In this document: one piece after another, positions 16,662-25,236 of the stretch | Numbering within the stretch: position 1 is the stretch's first letter | How the letters are laid out: every line of letters begins with the position of its first letter | Source: Sphingomonadaceae bacterium | Lineage (GTDB): Bacteria; Pseudomonadota; Alphaproteobacteria; Sphingomonadales; Sphingomonadaceae | Length of the DNA: 36,207 bases | Assembly: GCA_019239915.1 (NCBI GenBank) | Contig: JAFAZF010000073.1 | Span: forward strand, 1 to 36,207 | Reading direction: 5' to 3' | Made by a program: the position numbers and the translations under genes | Notes under the pieces: model-generated | Seen by the model: only the letters and a program-made list of their open reading frames with translations | What the model was told of the DNA's origin: nothing | Database searches by the model: none

Positions 16662-18698
16662 CTAAGCCTGGATGAGGTGTTCAGTCTGCCGCTCTGTCCC
16701 AACGATTAATGCGTCCACCGCAACGGTCCCTTGCGCACCGAGCAGTAGCGGATTGATGTCGACCGCAGTGATCGCGCCGTCGCGAGCCAGCGCCAGCCGT
16801 TGGACCGCGAGAAGGATGTCGATCAGCTCTCTCCAACTGGATGAAAGGCGCCAGCGCGGGCCGCGCACGATGCGCCCCAGCGTACTGAGCGCAAGCTTGC
16901 GCTCAATCTCAGCTGAGCTCGCCGGGATTGACCATATCGCGTAATCGTCGATCGTCTCGGCATGGACGCCACCGAGGCCTGCGATTAGCAGCGGTCCGAC
17001 ATCAGGCGATACCGTCACGCCAACGATCGCCTCAAGTTCGCCCCGCAGCATCGGTTGGACCAATGCCCGTCCGTCGACCGCGGCGCAGGCGGTGCGCACG
17101 GCGTCCGCATCACCGAGGTTCAGATGGACGAGGCCGGCATCTGACTTGTGCGCGACCCCTTCGACCACGCCTTTGACGACGACCGGATAGCCGATCTCGT
17201 TCGCCGCCTTCACCGCCGCGTCGGCATTATCGCAGACCACGGCCGTCACGACCGGCACGCCGAACCGTGCGAGCAGGGCCAGACTCTCCGCTTCGCCGAG
17301 CGGTCCCGGCTTTAGAGAACCGAGCGTCGCCTCAACTTCATCCGCCACGCTGCCTGACGGCGAGAGAAACGCCACGACCGCCTCCAGGCAGCAGTCGGTC
17401 TCGGCGAAACACATCAGGCCTTCCGCTTCGAACGCGGCGCGCCCGGCCTTGTCGAGGCCCGCCGGCGCCAGGATCAGATGCGGCTTGCCGCTCGCGCGCT
17501 GCGCGGCGCCATAGGCCTTTGCCAACTCCCCGCGCGATACCGGCGCCAGCGTCGGAAGGAAGCCAACGACAATGCCGACGCTTGGATCGGCGGCAACCGC
17601 ATGGGCGATCTCGCCGATCGCCACAAAGCTCCCGAACACGCCGACGTCGATCGGGTTGACGGCACGCGAGAAGCGCGTGTGGCGATCAAGCACCGCCTGT
17701 GTCTCGGACGTGAAGTCCGCCATCACGATGCCGCGTGCCGCGGCGAGATCGGCCATCAGCGCGCCGCCGGCGCCGGATGTCGACAGGACCGCCGCACCGC
17801 CCGCTCCACGCCCGTGGCGCGAGACGAGCGCCGCGCTCGCGATCAGCCCTTCGACCGTGCTCGCCAGTGGAATTCCGCAGGCCTCCAGCAGCGCCCGATA
17901 TGCGCGGCCGCCACTGGTCATGCGGCTCGAATGCGCAATCGCCGCCGCCTCGCCGCGCTCCGACAAGCCGACCTTGAGCGCCACGATCGACTTTCCCGCA
18001 GCGTCGGCCGCACGCGCCAGCCGACGCAGCCGGCGTCCGTCGGCGATACCGTCGAGCACAAGCGCGATCACCTGCGTCGCCTCGTCAGCGATGCAATGTT
18101 CGAGGTAGTCGAGCACGTCGAGGTCGGCCTCGTTGCCCGCCGACACGAACAGCGACAGCCCGGCGCCGAAGTCCATCAGGCGCCGCGCGAACACATCGAA
18201 CAGCGCGCCGCTGTGCGAGAGGATCGCGACATCGCCCGGCGTGATCGGGAGCGCATGGCCGACGTTGAAGCCCACCGACACTGGCAGCCGCGCGTTGTAG
18301 ATGCCGTTGCAGTTGGGGCCGACGATGCGCGTCCCGTACGCCCGCCCGATCGCGGCAATCTCAGCCTGCCGAGCGGCGCCCGCCTCGCCGCTCTCGGCAT
18401 AGCCCGCCGAGCCGACGATCACCGCACCCATGCCCGCCGCCGCGCAGGCACGCACCGCATCGGGCGCTGCCTCAGCCGGCACCGCGAGGAAGGCGAGATC
18501 GATGCCGGACGGCAGTTCGTCGATCCGCGCGGCGCAATGCACGCCTTCGATCGGCGCGCCGCGCGTTACTGCGAAGATGTCGCCCTCGAAACCGCTCGCG
18601 CGAAGGTTGGCGAGCACCATCCCGCCGATCCGCGACGGGTCGGCCGACGCGCCGATCACCGCGACGCTGCGCGGCCGGAACAACCTGTCCAACACCAT
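16662..18698 (-). CDS. acyl-CoA synthetase, NDP-forming (acetate-CoA ligase family)
   Basis: This 678-residue fused enzyme forms an acyl-CoA from a carboxylic acid, CoA and ATP through a phosphohistidine intermediate, or runs in reverse. The order is a CoA-binding Rossmann domain (SVAVIGAS at 11-18), two ligase domains including GPNCNG (128-133) and AHSSRM, whose H256 sits where the phosphorylated His lies in archaeal acetyl-CoA synthetases. A C-terminal ATP-grasp domain contains VAHKSDAG. The ATG at 18698 starts 2 bp after the stop of the enoyl-CoA hydratase gene. The acid substrate is unknown. Confidence 0.85.
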   Translation of the reverse strand: MVLDRLFRPRSVAVIGASADPSRIGGMVLANLRASGFEGDIFAVTRGAPIEGVHCAARIDELPSGIDLAFLAVPAEAAPDAVRACAAAGMGAVIVGSAGYAESGEAGAARQAEIAAIGRAYGTRIVGPNCNGIYNARLPVSVGFNVGHALPITPGDVAILSHSGALFDVFARRLMDFGAGLSLFVSAGNEADLDVLDYLEHCIADEATQVIALVLDGIADGRRLRRLARAADAAGKSIVALKVGLSERGEAAAIAHSSRMTSGGRAYRALLEACGIPLASTVEGLIASAALVSRHGRGAGGAAVLSTSGAGGALMADLAAARGIVMADFTSETQAVLDRHTRFSRAVNPIDVGVFGSFVAIGEIAHAVAADPSVGIVVGFLPTLAPVSRGELAKAYGAAQRASGKPHLILAPAGLDKAGRAAFEAEGLMCFAETDCCLEAVVAFLSPSGSVADEVEATLGSLKPGPLGEAESLALLARFGVPVVTAVVCDNADAAVKAANEIGYPVVVKGVVEGVAHKSDAGLVHLNLGDADAVRTACAAVDGRALVQPMLRGELEAIVGVTVSPDVGPLLIAGLGGVHAETIDDYAIWSIPASSAEIERKLALSTLGRIVRGPRWRLSSSWRELIDILLAVQRLALARDGAITAVDINPLLLGAQGTVAVDALIVGTERQTEHLIQA

Positions 18699-18700
18699 CG

Positions 18701-19489
18701 TCACCGCCCTTTCCACTCGGGCTTGCGCTTCTCGACGAAGGCGCGGAAGCCTTCGACCCGATCCTCGCTGGTGTAGGGGCTCACGCCTTCGTTGAGCCGA
18801 AGCCCGGCCGCGATCGGCAAGCCCCACGCCTTGTACGCGGTCTCCTTCATGCGCCGCAGCGTGATCGGCGCGTTCGCGGCGATGCCCCGGGCAAGCTCCA
18901 TCGCCTCGGCGACGACGGAGCCCGGCGCGCTGATCGCGCTCACCAGGCGGATGCGCAGCGCCTCGTCGGCATCGATCGGTTCGCCAGTGAACATCATCCG
19001 CAACGCGTCTGAGCGCGCGATGAGCCGCGGCAGGACGACGCTGGCGAAATGCGCACCCATGCCCCGCTTCGCCTCAGGAAGCGCGAAGCGCGCCGCCGGA
19101 TCGCAGAGGCGGATGTCGCAAGCCAACGCCAGCTCCATGCCACCGCCGTAGGCCGCGCCGTTGACCGCCGCGATGGTCGGCTTCCAGGTCTCGAGCAGCA
19201 TCTCGTGCAGCGCCCGGCCAGTGCCCATCATCGGCCCGCGCATCGGCGGCGCGCCGGGCGCCTGATAATCCTTGATATCCGCGCCCGCGCAAAATGCCTC
19301 AGCACCCGCTCCGGTGACGACCAGCGCACCGACATCGGGATCGAACAGCGCATCGTCGAGCGTGCGCAATAGAGCTTCGTGCAGTGCGGGACTGATAGCG
19401 TTGCGGCGTGCCGGCCGGTTGATGGTGAGGAGGCGCACGCCATCGCGCGTCTCGATCAGCAGGTCGTCAGGCACCGGGGCGTCGGTCAT
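18701..19489 (-). CDS. enoyl-CoA hydratase/isomerase family protein
   Basis: This 262-residue crotonase-fold protein has an oxyanion-hole region AFCAGADIKDY (65-75) and GGGMELALACD (115-125). E119 and E139 (in LPEAKRG) are 20 residues apart, which matches the catalytic Glu pair of true enoyl-CoA hydratases. Hydration of a 2-enoyl-CoA in a beta-oxidation-like sequence is therefore likely. It sits between the MFS permease, whose stop overlaps its ATG (ATGA), and the acyl-CoA ligase. The three form one tight leftward operon. Confidence 0.85.
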   Translation of the reverse strand: MTDAPVPDDLLIETRDGVRLLTINRPARRNAISPALHEALLRTLDDALFDPDVGALVVTGAGAEAFCAGADIKDYQAPGAPPMRGPMMGTGRALHEMLLETWKPTIAAVNGAAYGGGMELALACDIRLCDPAARFALPEAKRGMGAHFASVVLPRLIARSDALRMMFTGEPIDADEALRIRLVSAISAPGSVVAEAMELARGIAANAPITLRRMKETAYKAWGLPIAAGLRLNEGVSPYTSEDRVEGFRAFVEKRKPEWKGR

Positions 19490-20775
19490 TCGACGGGATC
19501 CTCAGGAATGGCGAAAGGGACGAAGCTGGGATAGCGCCCGAGCGTCGCCAGCAGCGCGATCGCCACGAGCAGCGCACCGGCGAACGCCAGCCATGCGACA
19601 CGGTACGAGCCGGTCGCATCGAACACCACGCCCGCCAGAAACGGCCCGGCGCCATAGCCCAGGCCGTAAAGGCCCAGCAGCATGCCATAGATCTTGCCGT
19701 AGTGGCGAAGCCCGAAATAACGGCTGGCCAGGAACGCGAGCGTGTCGCCCTCAGTGCCGAGCGCGAAACCGACGAACAGCGCAACGGTGACACCGAACGC
19801 CATCGAATGGCCGGGCAGCAGCATCAGGACGCAGGCAAAGAACGGCAGCACCAGTGTCGCCGCAGCGACGAAGGGCGCGAACAGCAGATCGAGCAGCGAT
19901 CCGCCGATGATCCGACCGGCGACCGTGCCCGGTCCCATTGCGCCAAGCACGATCGCGGCATCACGCGGGCTCATGCCGCGATCGGTCAGCATCGCTACGA
20001 AATGGACGCTGAACATGCCGCACACGCCGGCGGCGATGATCAGGCTGATCGTCAGCCGCCAGAAGCGCGACCCGCGCAGCGCCTCGCCGAAGCCGATGCC
20101 CGCTTCCTCGGCGGCCGCGGCCGAGACCGTCTCGGCACGCCGCTCGCCCGCAGCCGCGGCGCGCGCACGCAAATCCCTGGCGTCGTAGAAGAACAGCCAC
20201 GCAAGCGGAAACGCGATGAGAAACGCGTAGGCGCCGAGCCCCGCCCACAGCAATCTCAGTCCCAGCCGTTCGAACGCGATCGTCACGATCAACGGCGTCG
20301 CGGTGCCGACCGCAGAGATGCCAGCCATGGCGACACCCAGCGCGAGGCCGCGCTGCCTGTAGAAGCGACTCGCGACGCCGAGGCTCCAGGTCATCGGTCC
20401 CACCGCCGGACCGATCATCGCGGTGATCGCGAACAGGGAATAGAAGAGTGAGAGGTTGCCGCCGGCAATCCCGAGCGATGCCAGCGCGAGCGAAAAGATC
20501 GGAACACCGACAAGGACGATCCGGCGCGCCCCCCACTGATCGACCGCCGACCCCAGCAGCGGTGCCATGATCAGCGTGCCGAAGCTGAGCAGCAGCGACG
20601 TTCCGGATATCTGGGTGCGGGTCCAGCCATAGGCGGCGGTCAGCGGCTTCATCAGCACGCCGATCGCGCCCAACTCGAGCGCCGCTATGCCGACGCCGAG
20701 GAACGCTGCGGCCACAAGGCCTGCACCCTCCCGCCATTCGCTGCGCCCCGCATCGCCGGGAGTCTCCGGTCGCAC
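19486..20775 (-). CDS. MFS transporter of the catabolic operon
   Basis: This 429-residue protein has about 12 hydrophobic segments. It begins with a short polar N-terminus and an Ala-rich first helix, and a charged loop at about residues 202-225 separates the two halves. The pattern resembles the monocarboxylate/oxalate-type branch of the major facilitator superfamily, which would suit import of an organic acid. The start is a GTG at 20775-20773 with GGGAGG about 10 nt upstream. It is the first gene of an operon with an enoyl-CoA hydratase and an acyl-CoA ligase, so import followed by CoA activation is the natural inference. Confidence 0.8.
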   Translation of the reverse strand: MRPETPGDAGRSEWREGAGLVAAAFLGVGIAALELGAIGVLMKPLTAAYGWTRTQISGTSLLLSFGTLIMAPLLGSAVDQWGARRIVLVGVPIFSLALASLGIAGGNLSLFYSLFAITAMIGPAVGPMTWSLGVASRFYRQRGLALGVAMAGISAVGTATPLIVTIAFERLGLRLLWAGLGAYAFLIAFPLAWLFFYDARDLRARAAAAGERRAETVSAAAAEEAGIGFGEALRGSRFWRLTISLIIAAGVCGMFSVHFVAMLTDRGMSPRDAAIVLGAMGPGTVAGRIIGGSLLDLLFAPFVAAATLVLPFFACVLMLLPGHSMAFGVTVALFVGFALGTEGDTLAFLASRYFGLRHYGKIYGMLLGLYGLGYGAGPFLAGVVFDATGSYRVAWLAFAGALLVAIALLATLGRYPSFVPFAIPEDPVE

Positions 20776-20847
20776 CGCCAGCCAGCCTCCCGCACGCGAG
20801 GCTCATCCCCGTCGTCAGAGCGGCTATTTATATTCCTGGGAAAATAG

Positions 20848-20859
20848 TTCAAGCTTGAA
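20848..20859. promoter_or_regulatory. 12-bp palindrome before the MFS operon
   Basis: TTCAAGCTTGAA is a perfect palindrome, 5 bp past the MarR stop codon and about 70 bp before the MFS start on the same strand. On the leftward strand, TTGAAC and a TATAAA-like element lie just beyond it. It is a plausible operator, perhaps for the adjacent MarR protein. Confidence 0.45.
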
Positions 20860-20863
20860 GCGA

Positions 20864-21385
20864 TCAGCTGTTCGCGTCACGCTCGCTCTGTTTGCCGATC
20901 CGGCTGAGCATGCGATCGAGGCGCTCCCATTCGCCCGGCGACAGCGCGCCGAGCACTACCGATCGGCTCAGCGTGCGCGCGCGGCGCGCGCGATCCAACC
21001 CCTGCTCGGTCGGCGCGATGCGGCACGCCCGCCGGTCATCCTGCGACCACAGACGCTCGATCAGACCGCCCGACTCGAGCCGATCGACGCGCTTCGAGAT
21101 GCCGCCCGGTGTCACCGCCAGGATCGCAGCGAGATCAGTGATGCGCGGCCTGTTTTCCGCAGTGCTGCGCTGGAGCAGATAGAGAATGTCGAGATCGCCG
21201 ACCTGCAGTCCGACCCGTTCGGAGACTTCGACCTGATGACGCCGCATCCGGCTGACCAAGCGGACCATCCGACTGAGCGCCACGATCGCGGGCGCCTCGT
21301 CGGGGCCGACGATGTCCTTCGAATCCCCGATAAACCGCCGCAGGCCCGCCAGTTCATCGCGCCCGTCATCGTCCTCACCGCTCAC
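20864..21385 (-). CDS. MarR-family transcriptional regulator
   Basis: This 173-residue protein carries a winged helix at about residues 70-130 (ITDLAAILAVTPGGISKRVD and RLESGGLIERL). The wing contains SQDDRRACR. MarR proteins usually repress catabolic or efflux genes and release DNA on binding an aromatic or acyl ligand. It starts with a GTG that overlaps the stop of the thioesterase gene (GTGA), so they share a transcript. Only 88 bp separates its stop codon from the start of the MFS operon, making that operon a likely target. Confidence 0.85.
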   Translation of the reverse strand: MSGEDDDGRDELAGLRRFIGDSKDIVGPDEAPAIVALSRMVRLVSRMRRHQVEVSERVGLQVGDLDILYLLQRSTAENRPRITDLAAILAVTPGGISKRVDRLESGGLIERLWSQDDRRACRIAPTEQGLDRARRARTLSRSVVLGALSPGEWERLDRMLSRIGKQSERDANS

Positions 21386-21873
21386 GCCGACGCCCGCTCT
21401 CGCGCGAGACCGATCCGACGGCCGACCGTATCCGGCTGCGGCAGCGCGCCGTGCGCCGCTGCGATGTCCTGCAGCCGTTCAACCCATTGTGCCGGCATCG
21501 GCGCGGACCGGCGCGTCGAGCGATCGACGTGGATGGTCATCAACTCGACTGTCGCGGCCCGCACGCCCGTCGCCTCGTTCACGATCTCGTGAAGATGGTG
21601 GATGCGCTTGCCGTCGGCGCCGATTAGCCAGCTCCGCACGATCACCGGGTCGCCGAGCCGCAGTTCGCGCGCGTAGACAATATGCATCTCGAGCTGGAAC
21701 AGCGTGCTGCCGGCGGCTTCGAGTGTTTCGCGCGTGATCCCGGCGTGGGCGAGGAGTGCCTGCGTCCCGCCATCGGCAGCACGCTTATATTCGATCGAGT
21801 CCATATGTTCGTTCTCATCGACCCAATCCGATGGAACGCTAAATCGGTAACCACAGAAGGGTGCGTCTTGCAT
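21382..21873 (-). CDS. thioesterase-like hot-dog fold protein
   Basis: This 163-residue protein fits the 4HBT hot-dog fold family. The N-terminal DWVDENEHMDSIEYKR (from residue 17) holds a D/E-x-N-x-H-M pattern close to that in 4-hydroxybenzoyl-CoA thioesterases. The central strand YARELRLGDPVIVRSWLIG is typical. It probably hydrolyses an acyl-CoA or releases a dead-end CoA ester in the pathway. GAGG lies 7 nt before the ATG. Co-transcription with the MarR regulator is expected from the 4-bp overlap. Confidence 0.75.
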   Translation of the reverse strand: MQDAPFCGYRFSVPSDWVDENEHMDSIEYKRAADGGTQALLAHAGITRETLEAAGSTLFQLEMHIVYARELRLGDPVIVRSWLIGADGKRIHHLHEIVNEATGVRAATVELMTIHVDRSTRRSAPMPAQWVERLQDIAAAHGALPQPDTVGRRIGLARERASA

Positions 21874-22376
21874 TGCGGTACCTCGGATTATGATCAGTGC
21901 AGGCTGATCCGGCGGTGCCGTGTTGCCGAGCGCGGTAATCCGCGATGATCGACGACGACTGCGGATGGCTGCTAACGGATTTCCCTATGAAGGGAAGCGT
22001 GTTGAAAAACCCGGTCGAGCCTAGCGAAACGCCACCGCCTTATTGGAGCGGGCAGGATGATGGAATCCGACGTGATCTGGTTTGGCGATTTCGCCTCAGC
22101 GGCAGACGATCACAGTCAACGCTTGAAGCACTTCTTTCGATGGTGGAGTTAGAGGACGATCATGTGCTCGAGAGGCAGGTTGTTCCGACGGCTCGCGCGC
22201 AGGCGTTCGACGTCCAATTGTGGCCAGCCATTTCCAGTATCAGTCCGCTGACGAGCGTCCGCGGAAGCTGCGGATCGTCACGCGCAATCGCGCCTGCCTA
22301 TAGCCTGGGAGGGTATTCGGGAGCCGCTGTGGATAGCGAGCGACTGGTTGTGAAAGTACGGCAGAGCTGATCCGGG
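21874..22376. other. 503-bp region without a supported gene
   Basis: A 141-codon open frame from 21945 to 22370 on the plus strand lacks a ribosome-binding site, and its translation shows no recognisable domain. The region may be an eroded gene. I see no terminator or repeat in it. Confidence 0.35.
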
Positions 22377-22853
22377 TCATAGGGGCCCTGGTGCGATGCG
22401 ATCCCAGGTAAGCTTGAGGGTGACGGGGCCGTCCGGGTGCGGCATCGGCAGGCTGCTCAACGTGAGATAGCGCCCCTCGATTCCGATCTTGCGGACATAG
22501 TCGGTGCCGGTGTCGTTCTCGAAGAACGAGACCTCGAGATGATGGACGAGCGTGTCGCCGTCGCGGTCATAGGGTCCGCAATAGGCGTGGAAGGTCTTGG
22601 CGGCAGCGATGCGCTCGACATCGGTCATGGCGCGGCGATCATCCGACGCGGTGCGCGGGCGGCCACCGTCGGCGTTGAGGAACGCCATGCGCTGGCCGGG
22701 CAGATAGTGGATGAACGCGACCGGATCGCGGCCCGAGAAATAGGCATTGATGCACTGACCATCACGCCACAGTTCGTTCGACACGAGCTTCCAAGTGCCG
22801 TTCAGGTCGATCGTCTCCGGTGTCACCTCCGCAGTCGTTTCGGCTTCTCGCAT
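22377..22853 (-). CDS. lipocalin-like domain protein
   Basis: This 158-residue soluble protein contains GTWKLVSNELW near residue 19, followed by a run with FIHYLPGQRMAF and later FHAYCGPYD. This matches a lipocalin-like beta-barrel family (GTW at the start of strand A, then a Y-x-P-x-G-x-M pattern) that often occurs in catabolic clusters and binds small hydrophobic molecules. I use the ATG at 22853, with AAAGG 8 nt upstream. A GTG three codons earlier is possible. It is divergent from the truncated amidohydrolase gene. Confidence 0.7.
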   Translation of the reverse strand: MREAETTAEVTPETIDLNGTWKLVSNELWRDGQCINAYFSGRDPVAFIHYLPGQRMAFLNADGGRPRTASDDRRAMTDVERIAAAKTFHAYCGPYDRDGDTLVHHLEVSFFENDTGTDYVRKIGIEGRYLTLSSLPMPHPDGPVTLKLTWDRIAPGPL

Positions 22854-22927
22854 GCTCTCCACCTTTCATGTTCCGCCCCGCTGACCGTTTGCCGGGGATT
22901 GCACGGCCGTCCCGAACCATTGTATTA

Positions 22928-22941
22928 ACTTCCATGGAAGT
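22928..22941. promoter_or_regulatory. 14-bp perfect palindrome in a divergent promoter region
   Basis: ACTTCCATGGAAGT reads identically on both strands. It lies between the lipocalin-like gene (leftward) and the amidohydrolase remnant (rightward), about 25 bp before the latter's ATG. This is a typical operator position for a dimeric regulator such as one of the MarR or FadR proteins in the window. Confidence 0.5.
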
Positions 22942-22964
22942 CAAATTGAGATCGAGAGGTTGCC

Positions 22965-23454
22965 ATGGACGCCCAATATGATCTGGTCATCCGCAACGGC
23001 TCGATCCTGGATGGATCAGGCAAAGACGCTTTTATGGGCGGCGTCGCCATTGCCGAGGGGCGGATCGTCGCGGTTGGCGTGGTCGAAGGGCGCGGGCGCG
23101 CGGAAATCGATGCCGCCGGGCTGACCGTCACGCCGGGCTTCATCGACATCCACACCCATTATGACGGCCATGTCACTTGGGAGGAGCGTTCCGTGCCCTC
23201 CGGCGAGCATGGCGTCACCACCGTCGTCACCGGCAATTGCGGCGTCGGCTTCGCGCCGGTGCGCGCGCCCGACCGGGAGCGACTGGTCTCGCTGATGGCC
23301 GGCGTCGAGGACATCCCGGAGGTCGCGGACGGCGCTTCATGTGGAAGCGCAGCCGCGTTTCGGCGACCTGCTGAGCGCGCGCGAATGGTCGCAGCTCAAT
23401 CAGCTGCGCGATCGGCTGGTCGACTATGCGGTAGCGGTGGACGCGCAGGTATAA
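22965..23454 (+). pseudogene. amidohydrolase (D-aminoacylase type) N-terminus joined to a foreign 3' end
   Basis: The protein starts [20 protein letters not shown] and carries the metal-binding [14 protein letters not shown], as in N-acyl-D-amino-acid deacylase-type amidohydrolases. It stays in register to GVEDIPEV near residue 119, codons before the rest of the 500-residue enzyme should follow. From about 23,330 the sequence reads, in another frame, [20 protein letters not shown] then [18 protein letters not shown] and a stop at 23452-23454, apparently the C-terminus of an unrelated protein. More than two thirds of the enzyme is gone. GAGAGG precedes the ATG, so the fragment may still be translated. 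Confidence 0.65.
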
Positions 23455-23581
23455 GCAGCGATCAAGCGCACTCCATTTCGGCCGGAGCGGGAACCAACAT
23501 GATGCACGCGCCCGCCCCCACCCAAATTGTCCGCCGCTTGGTCGCCGCGATGGCGCACGCCGGGCCAGTCTGACGGGGCGC

Positions 23582-24349
23582 TCAGCTGTCGTAGCCGGGT
23601 AGCTGACGATCGAGGCGGCGCAGCATGGCTGGCCAGAGATACTTCGCGGCGTAATCCGGCGAGGAGACCTCCATGAACGTGTTCGCCTTGGCGATCGCAG
23701 CAGGAGGCGCCGGATGCAGCGGCAGGTTCATCCCGCAAGTCCGCACCTGCACGGAGCAGGAACGCTCGAAGAAATACATCTTGTTGAAGCAGTCCGCGAT
23801 GTCCCGCCCGACGGCGAGGGTGCCGTGGTTGCGCAACAGCATGAGATCCTTGGTTCCGAGATCGCGCGCGAGCCGCTGCCGCTCGTCCGTGTCGACGGCG
23901 ACGCCCTCGAACTCGTGGAAGGCGACTTGCGCGTTGATGAGCATGGCCGTCTGGTTGAGCGGCAGCAGACCGCCCTCGACGCCCGATACCGCGACACCAT
24001 CGAGCGTATGAAGATGCATCACGCATCCGGCATCCGCGCGTGCCATATGCACGGCGCTGTGGATGACGAAGCCGGCGCGGTTCACCTTGTGAACCGAATC
24101 TCCGACGATCTCGCCGGCGGCGTCGATCTTCACGAGGCTCGAGGCGGTGATCTCCTCGAACAGCCAACCATAGGGATTGAGCAGGAACAGCTCGCGGCCA
24201 TCCTCGTCCGGCAGTCGTGCCGATATATGCGTGGCGAGCAGATCGTCCCACCCCATCATCGCCACGAGGCGATAGCAGGCGGCAAGATCGCAGCGCGTCT
24301 GCCATTCGGCGTCGCTCATCGCATAGGGCGCGGAACGGACTGCCTTCAT
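23582..24349 (-). CDS. class II aldolase/adducin family protein
   Basis: This 255-residue protein keeps the metal-binding histidines of the family: H112 and H114 in MHLHT and H175 in RNHGTLAVG. NPYGWLFEEITASSLVKID (59-77) is the substrate-loop region. Family members do retro-aldol cleavage or decarboxylation, and many catabolic-cluster members act on non-sugar substrates. GGGAGA lies about 7 nt before the ATG at 24349, so longer open frames upstream are not used. In this setting it might cleave a hydroxylated intermediate, but the substrate is unknown. Confidence 0.8.
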   Translation of the reverse strand: MKAVRSAPYAMSDAEWQTRCDLAACYRLVAMMGWDDLLATHISARLPDEDGRELFLLNPYGWLFEEITASSLVKIDAAGEIVGDSVHKVNRAGFVIHSAVHMARADAGCVMHLHTLDGVAVSGVEGGLLPLNQTAMLINAQVAFHEFEGVAVDTDERQRLARDLGTKDLMLLRNHGTLAVGRDIADCFNKMYFFERSCSVQVRTCGMNLPLHPAPPAAIAKANTFMEVSSPDYAAKYLWPAMLRRLDRQLPGYDS

Positions 24350-24652
24350 CGCTATCTCTCCCTTGCCGGCCGAACCGACGGATGGCCGTCTCATTCGGCC
24401 TCCCGCTACAGCATAGCGCCGGGGAGGCAGGATAGAAATCGGTGACTCATTTCGTACGGTCGCAAATGCCGTACACGACGCGGCTAACAGCGCCGAACCT
24501 GGCGCAATGATGGTCGACGATGGCAATGCCAAAGCCCAAGGCATGGCTCGGACGATTTGGACAAGAAGTCTGCAGAATCGCGATCCACTGGTTCCGGCGT
24601 CACTGGGCCGGGATTAGAGCCGGTCGTCATCTGAGAAGCAGAGAGGTGTGAC
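24350..24652. promoter_or_regulatory. 303-bp divergent promoter region with inverted repeat
   Basis: This region lies between the class II aldolase gene (leftward) and the VOC gene (rightward). GTACGG at 24454-24459 and CCGTAC at 24469-24474 form an inverted repeat with a 9-nt spacer, a plausible operator. No open frame in the region is supported. Confidence 0.35.
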
Positions 24653-25138
24653 ATGTCCGGAACAGCGATCAACGGCATCCACCATGTCGGCATGTCCGTG
24701 CCCAGCCTCGAGCGCGCCCGCGCCTTCTACGTCGATCTGCTCGGCATGACCGAGCTCGGCGCCCACGGCGGCTGGAGGGACTCGGCGCAAATGGATCGAC
24801 TCACGCGCCTGCAAGGGACGGCTGCGCGGATGATGTTCCTCGCTGCAGGCAATCTCTTTCTCGAGATGTTCGAATATAGCGCGCCTCCCCCTCCGCCGAT
24901 CATTCACGAGCGCGGGGTTCACGAATATGGCTTCACGCACCTGTGCATCGACGTGAATGACACCGATGCGATCCACGCGCGGCTCACTGCGGCAGGCATG
25001 GATTTCCATTGCGATCCGATCTCCGCCTCGGGCGTGCGGACAGTCTATGGCCGCGATCCGTTCGGCAACGTGATCGAGTTGCAGCAGATCGTCACCGAGG
25101 ACGTGGTGAAGCGGGTGCCGGCCCTCGCAGGCCGCTAG
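24653..25138 (+). CDS. VOC-family (glyoxalase/extradiol dioxygenase-like) protein
   Basis: This 161-residue single-unit VOC protein has metal-ligand candidates H11 (INGIHHVGMSV), E71 or E74 (FLEMFEYS), H96 (YGFTHLCIDVND) and E142 (GNVIELQQ). That is the His/Glu/His/Glu pattern of the fold. The DPFGNVIEL motif is a family hallmark. Such proteins act as isomerases, epimerases, lyases or dioxygenases, and the sequence does not decide which. GAGAGG lies 6 nt before the ATG. It is followed by a MarR regulator on the same strand. Confidence 0.8.
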   Translation: MSGTAINGIHHVGMSVPSLERARAFYVDLLGMTELGAHGGWRDSAQMDRLTRLQGTAARMMFLAAGNLFLEMFEYSAPPPPPIIHERGVHEYGFTHLCIDVNDTDAIHARLTAAGMDFHCDPISASGVRTVYGRDPFGNVIELQQIVTEDVVKRVPALAGR

Positions 25139-25236
25139 CCGTCGCGCGCGATCATGGTGCGACACCACCGCCGAGGCGGGGGGGGAGGCCTGTCATTGCC
25201 CCGTCAATGGCATCGCGCCTACGATCCAGAGTTCTG

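Noticed and set aside
17478-18776. 432-codon open frame antisense to the acyl-CoA ligase gene
   Set aside because: Its composition is Arg-rich and it is opposite a well-supported enzyme gene.
21945-22370. 141-codon open frame in the gap between the thioesterase and lipocalin-like genes
   Set aside because: There is no ribosome-binding site or recognisable domain, and the composition is not convincing.
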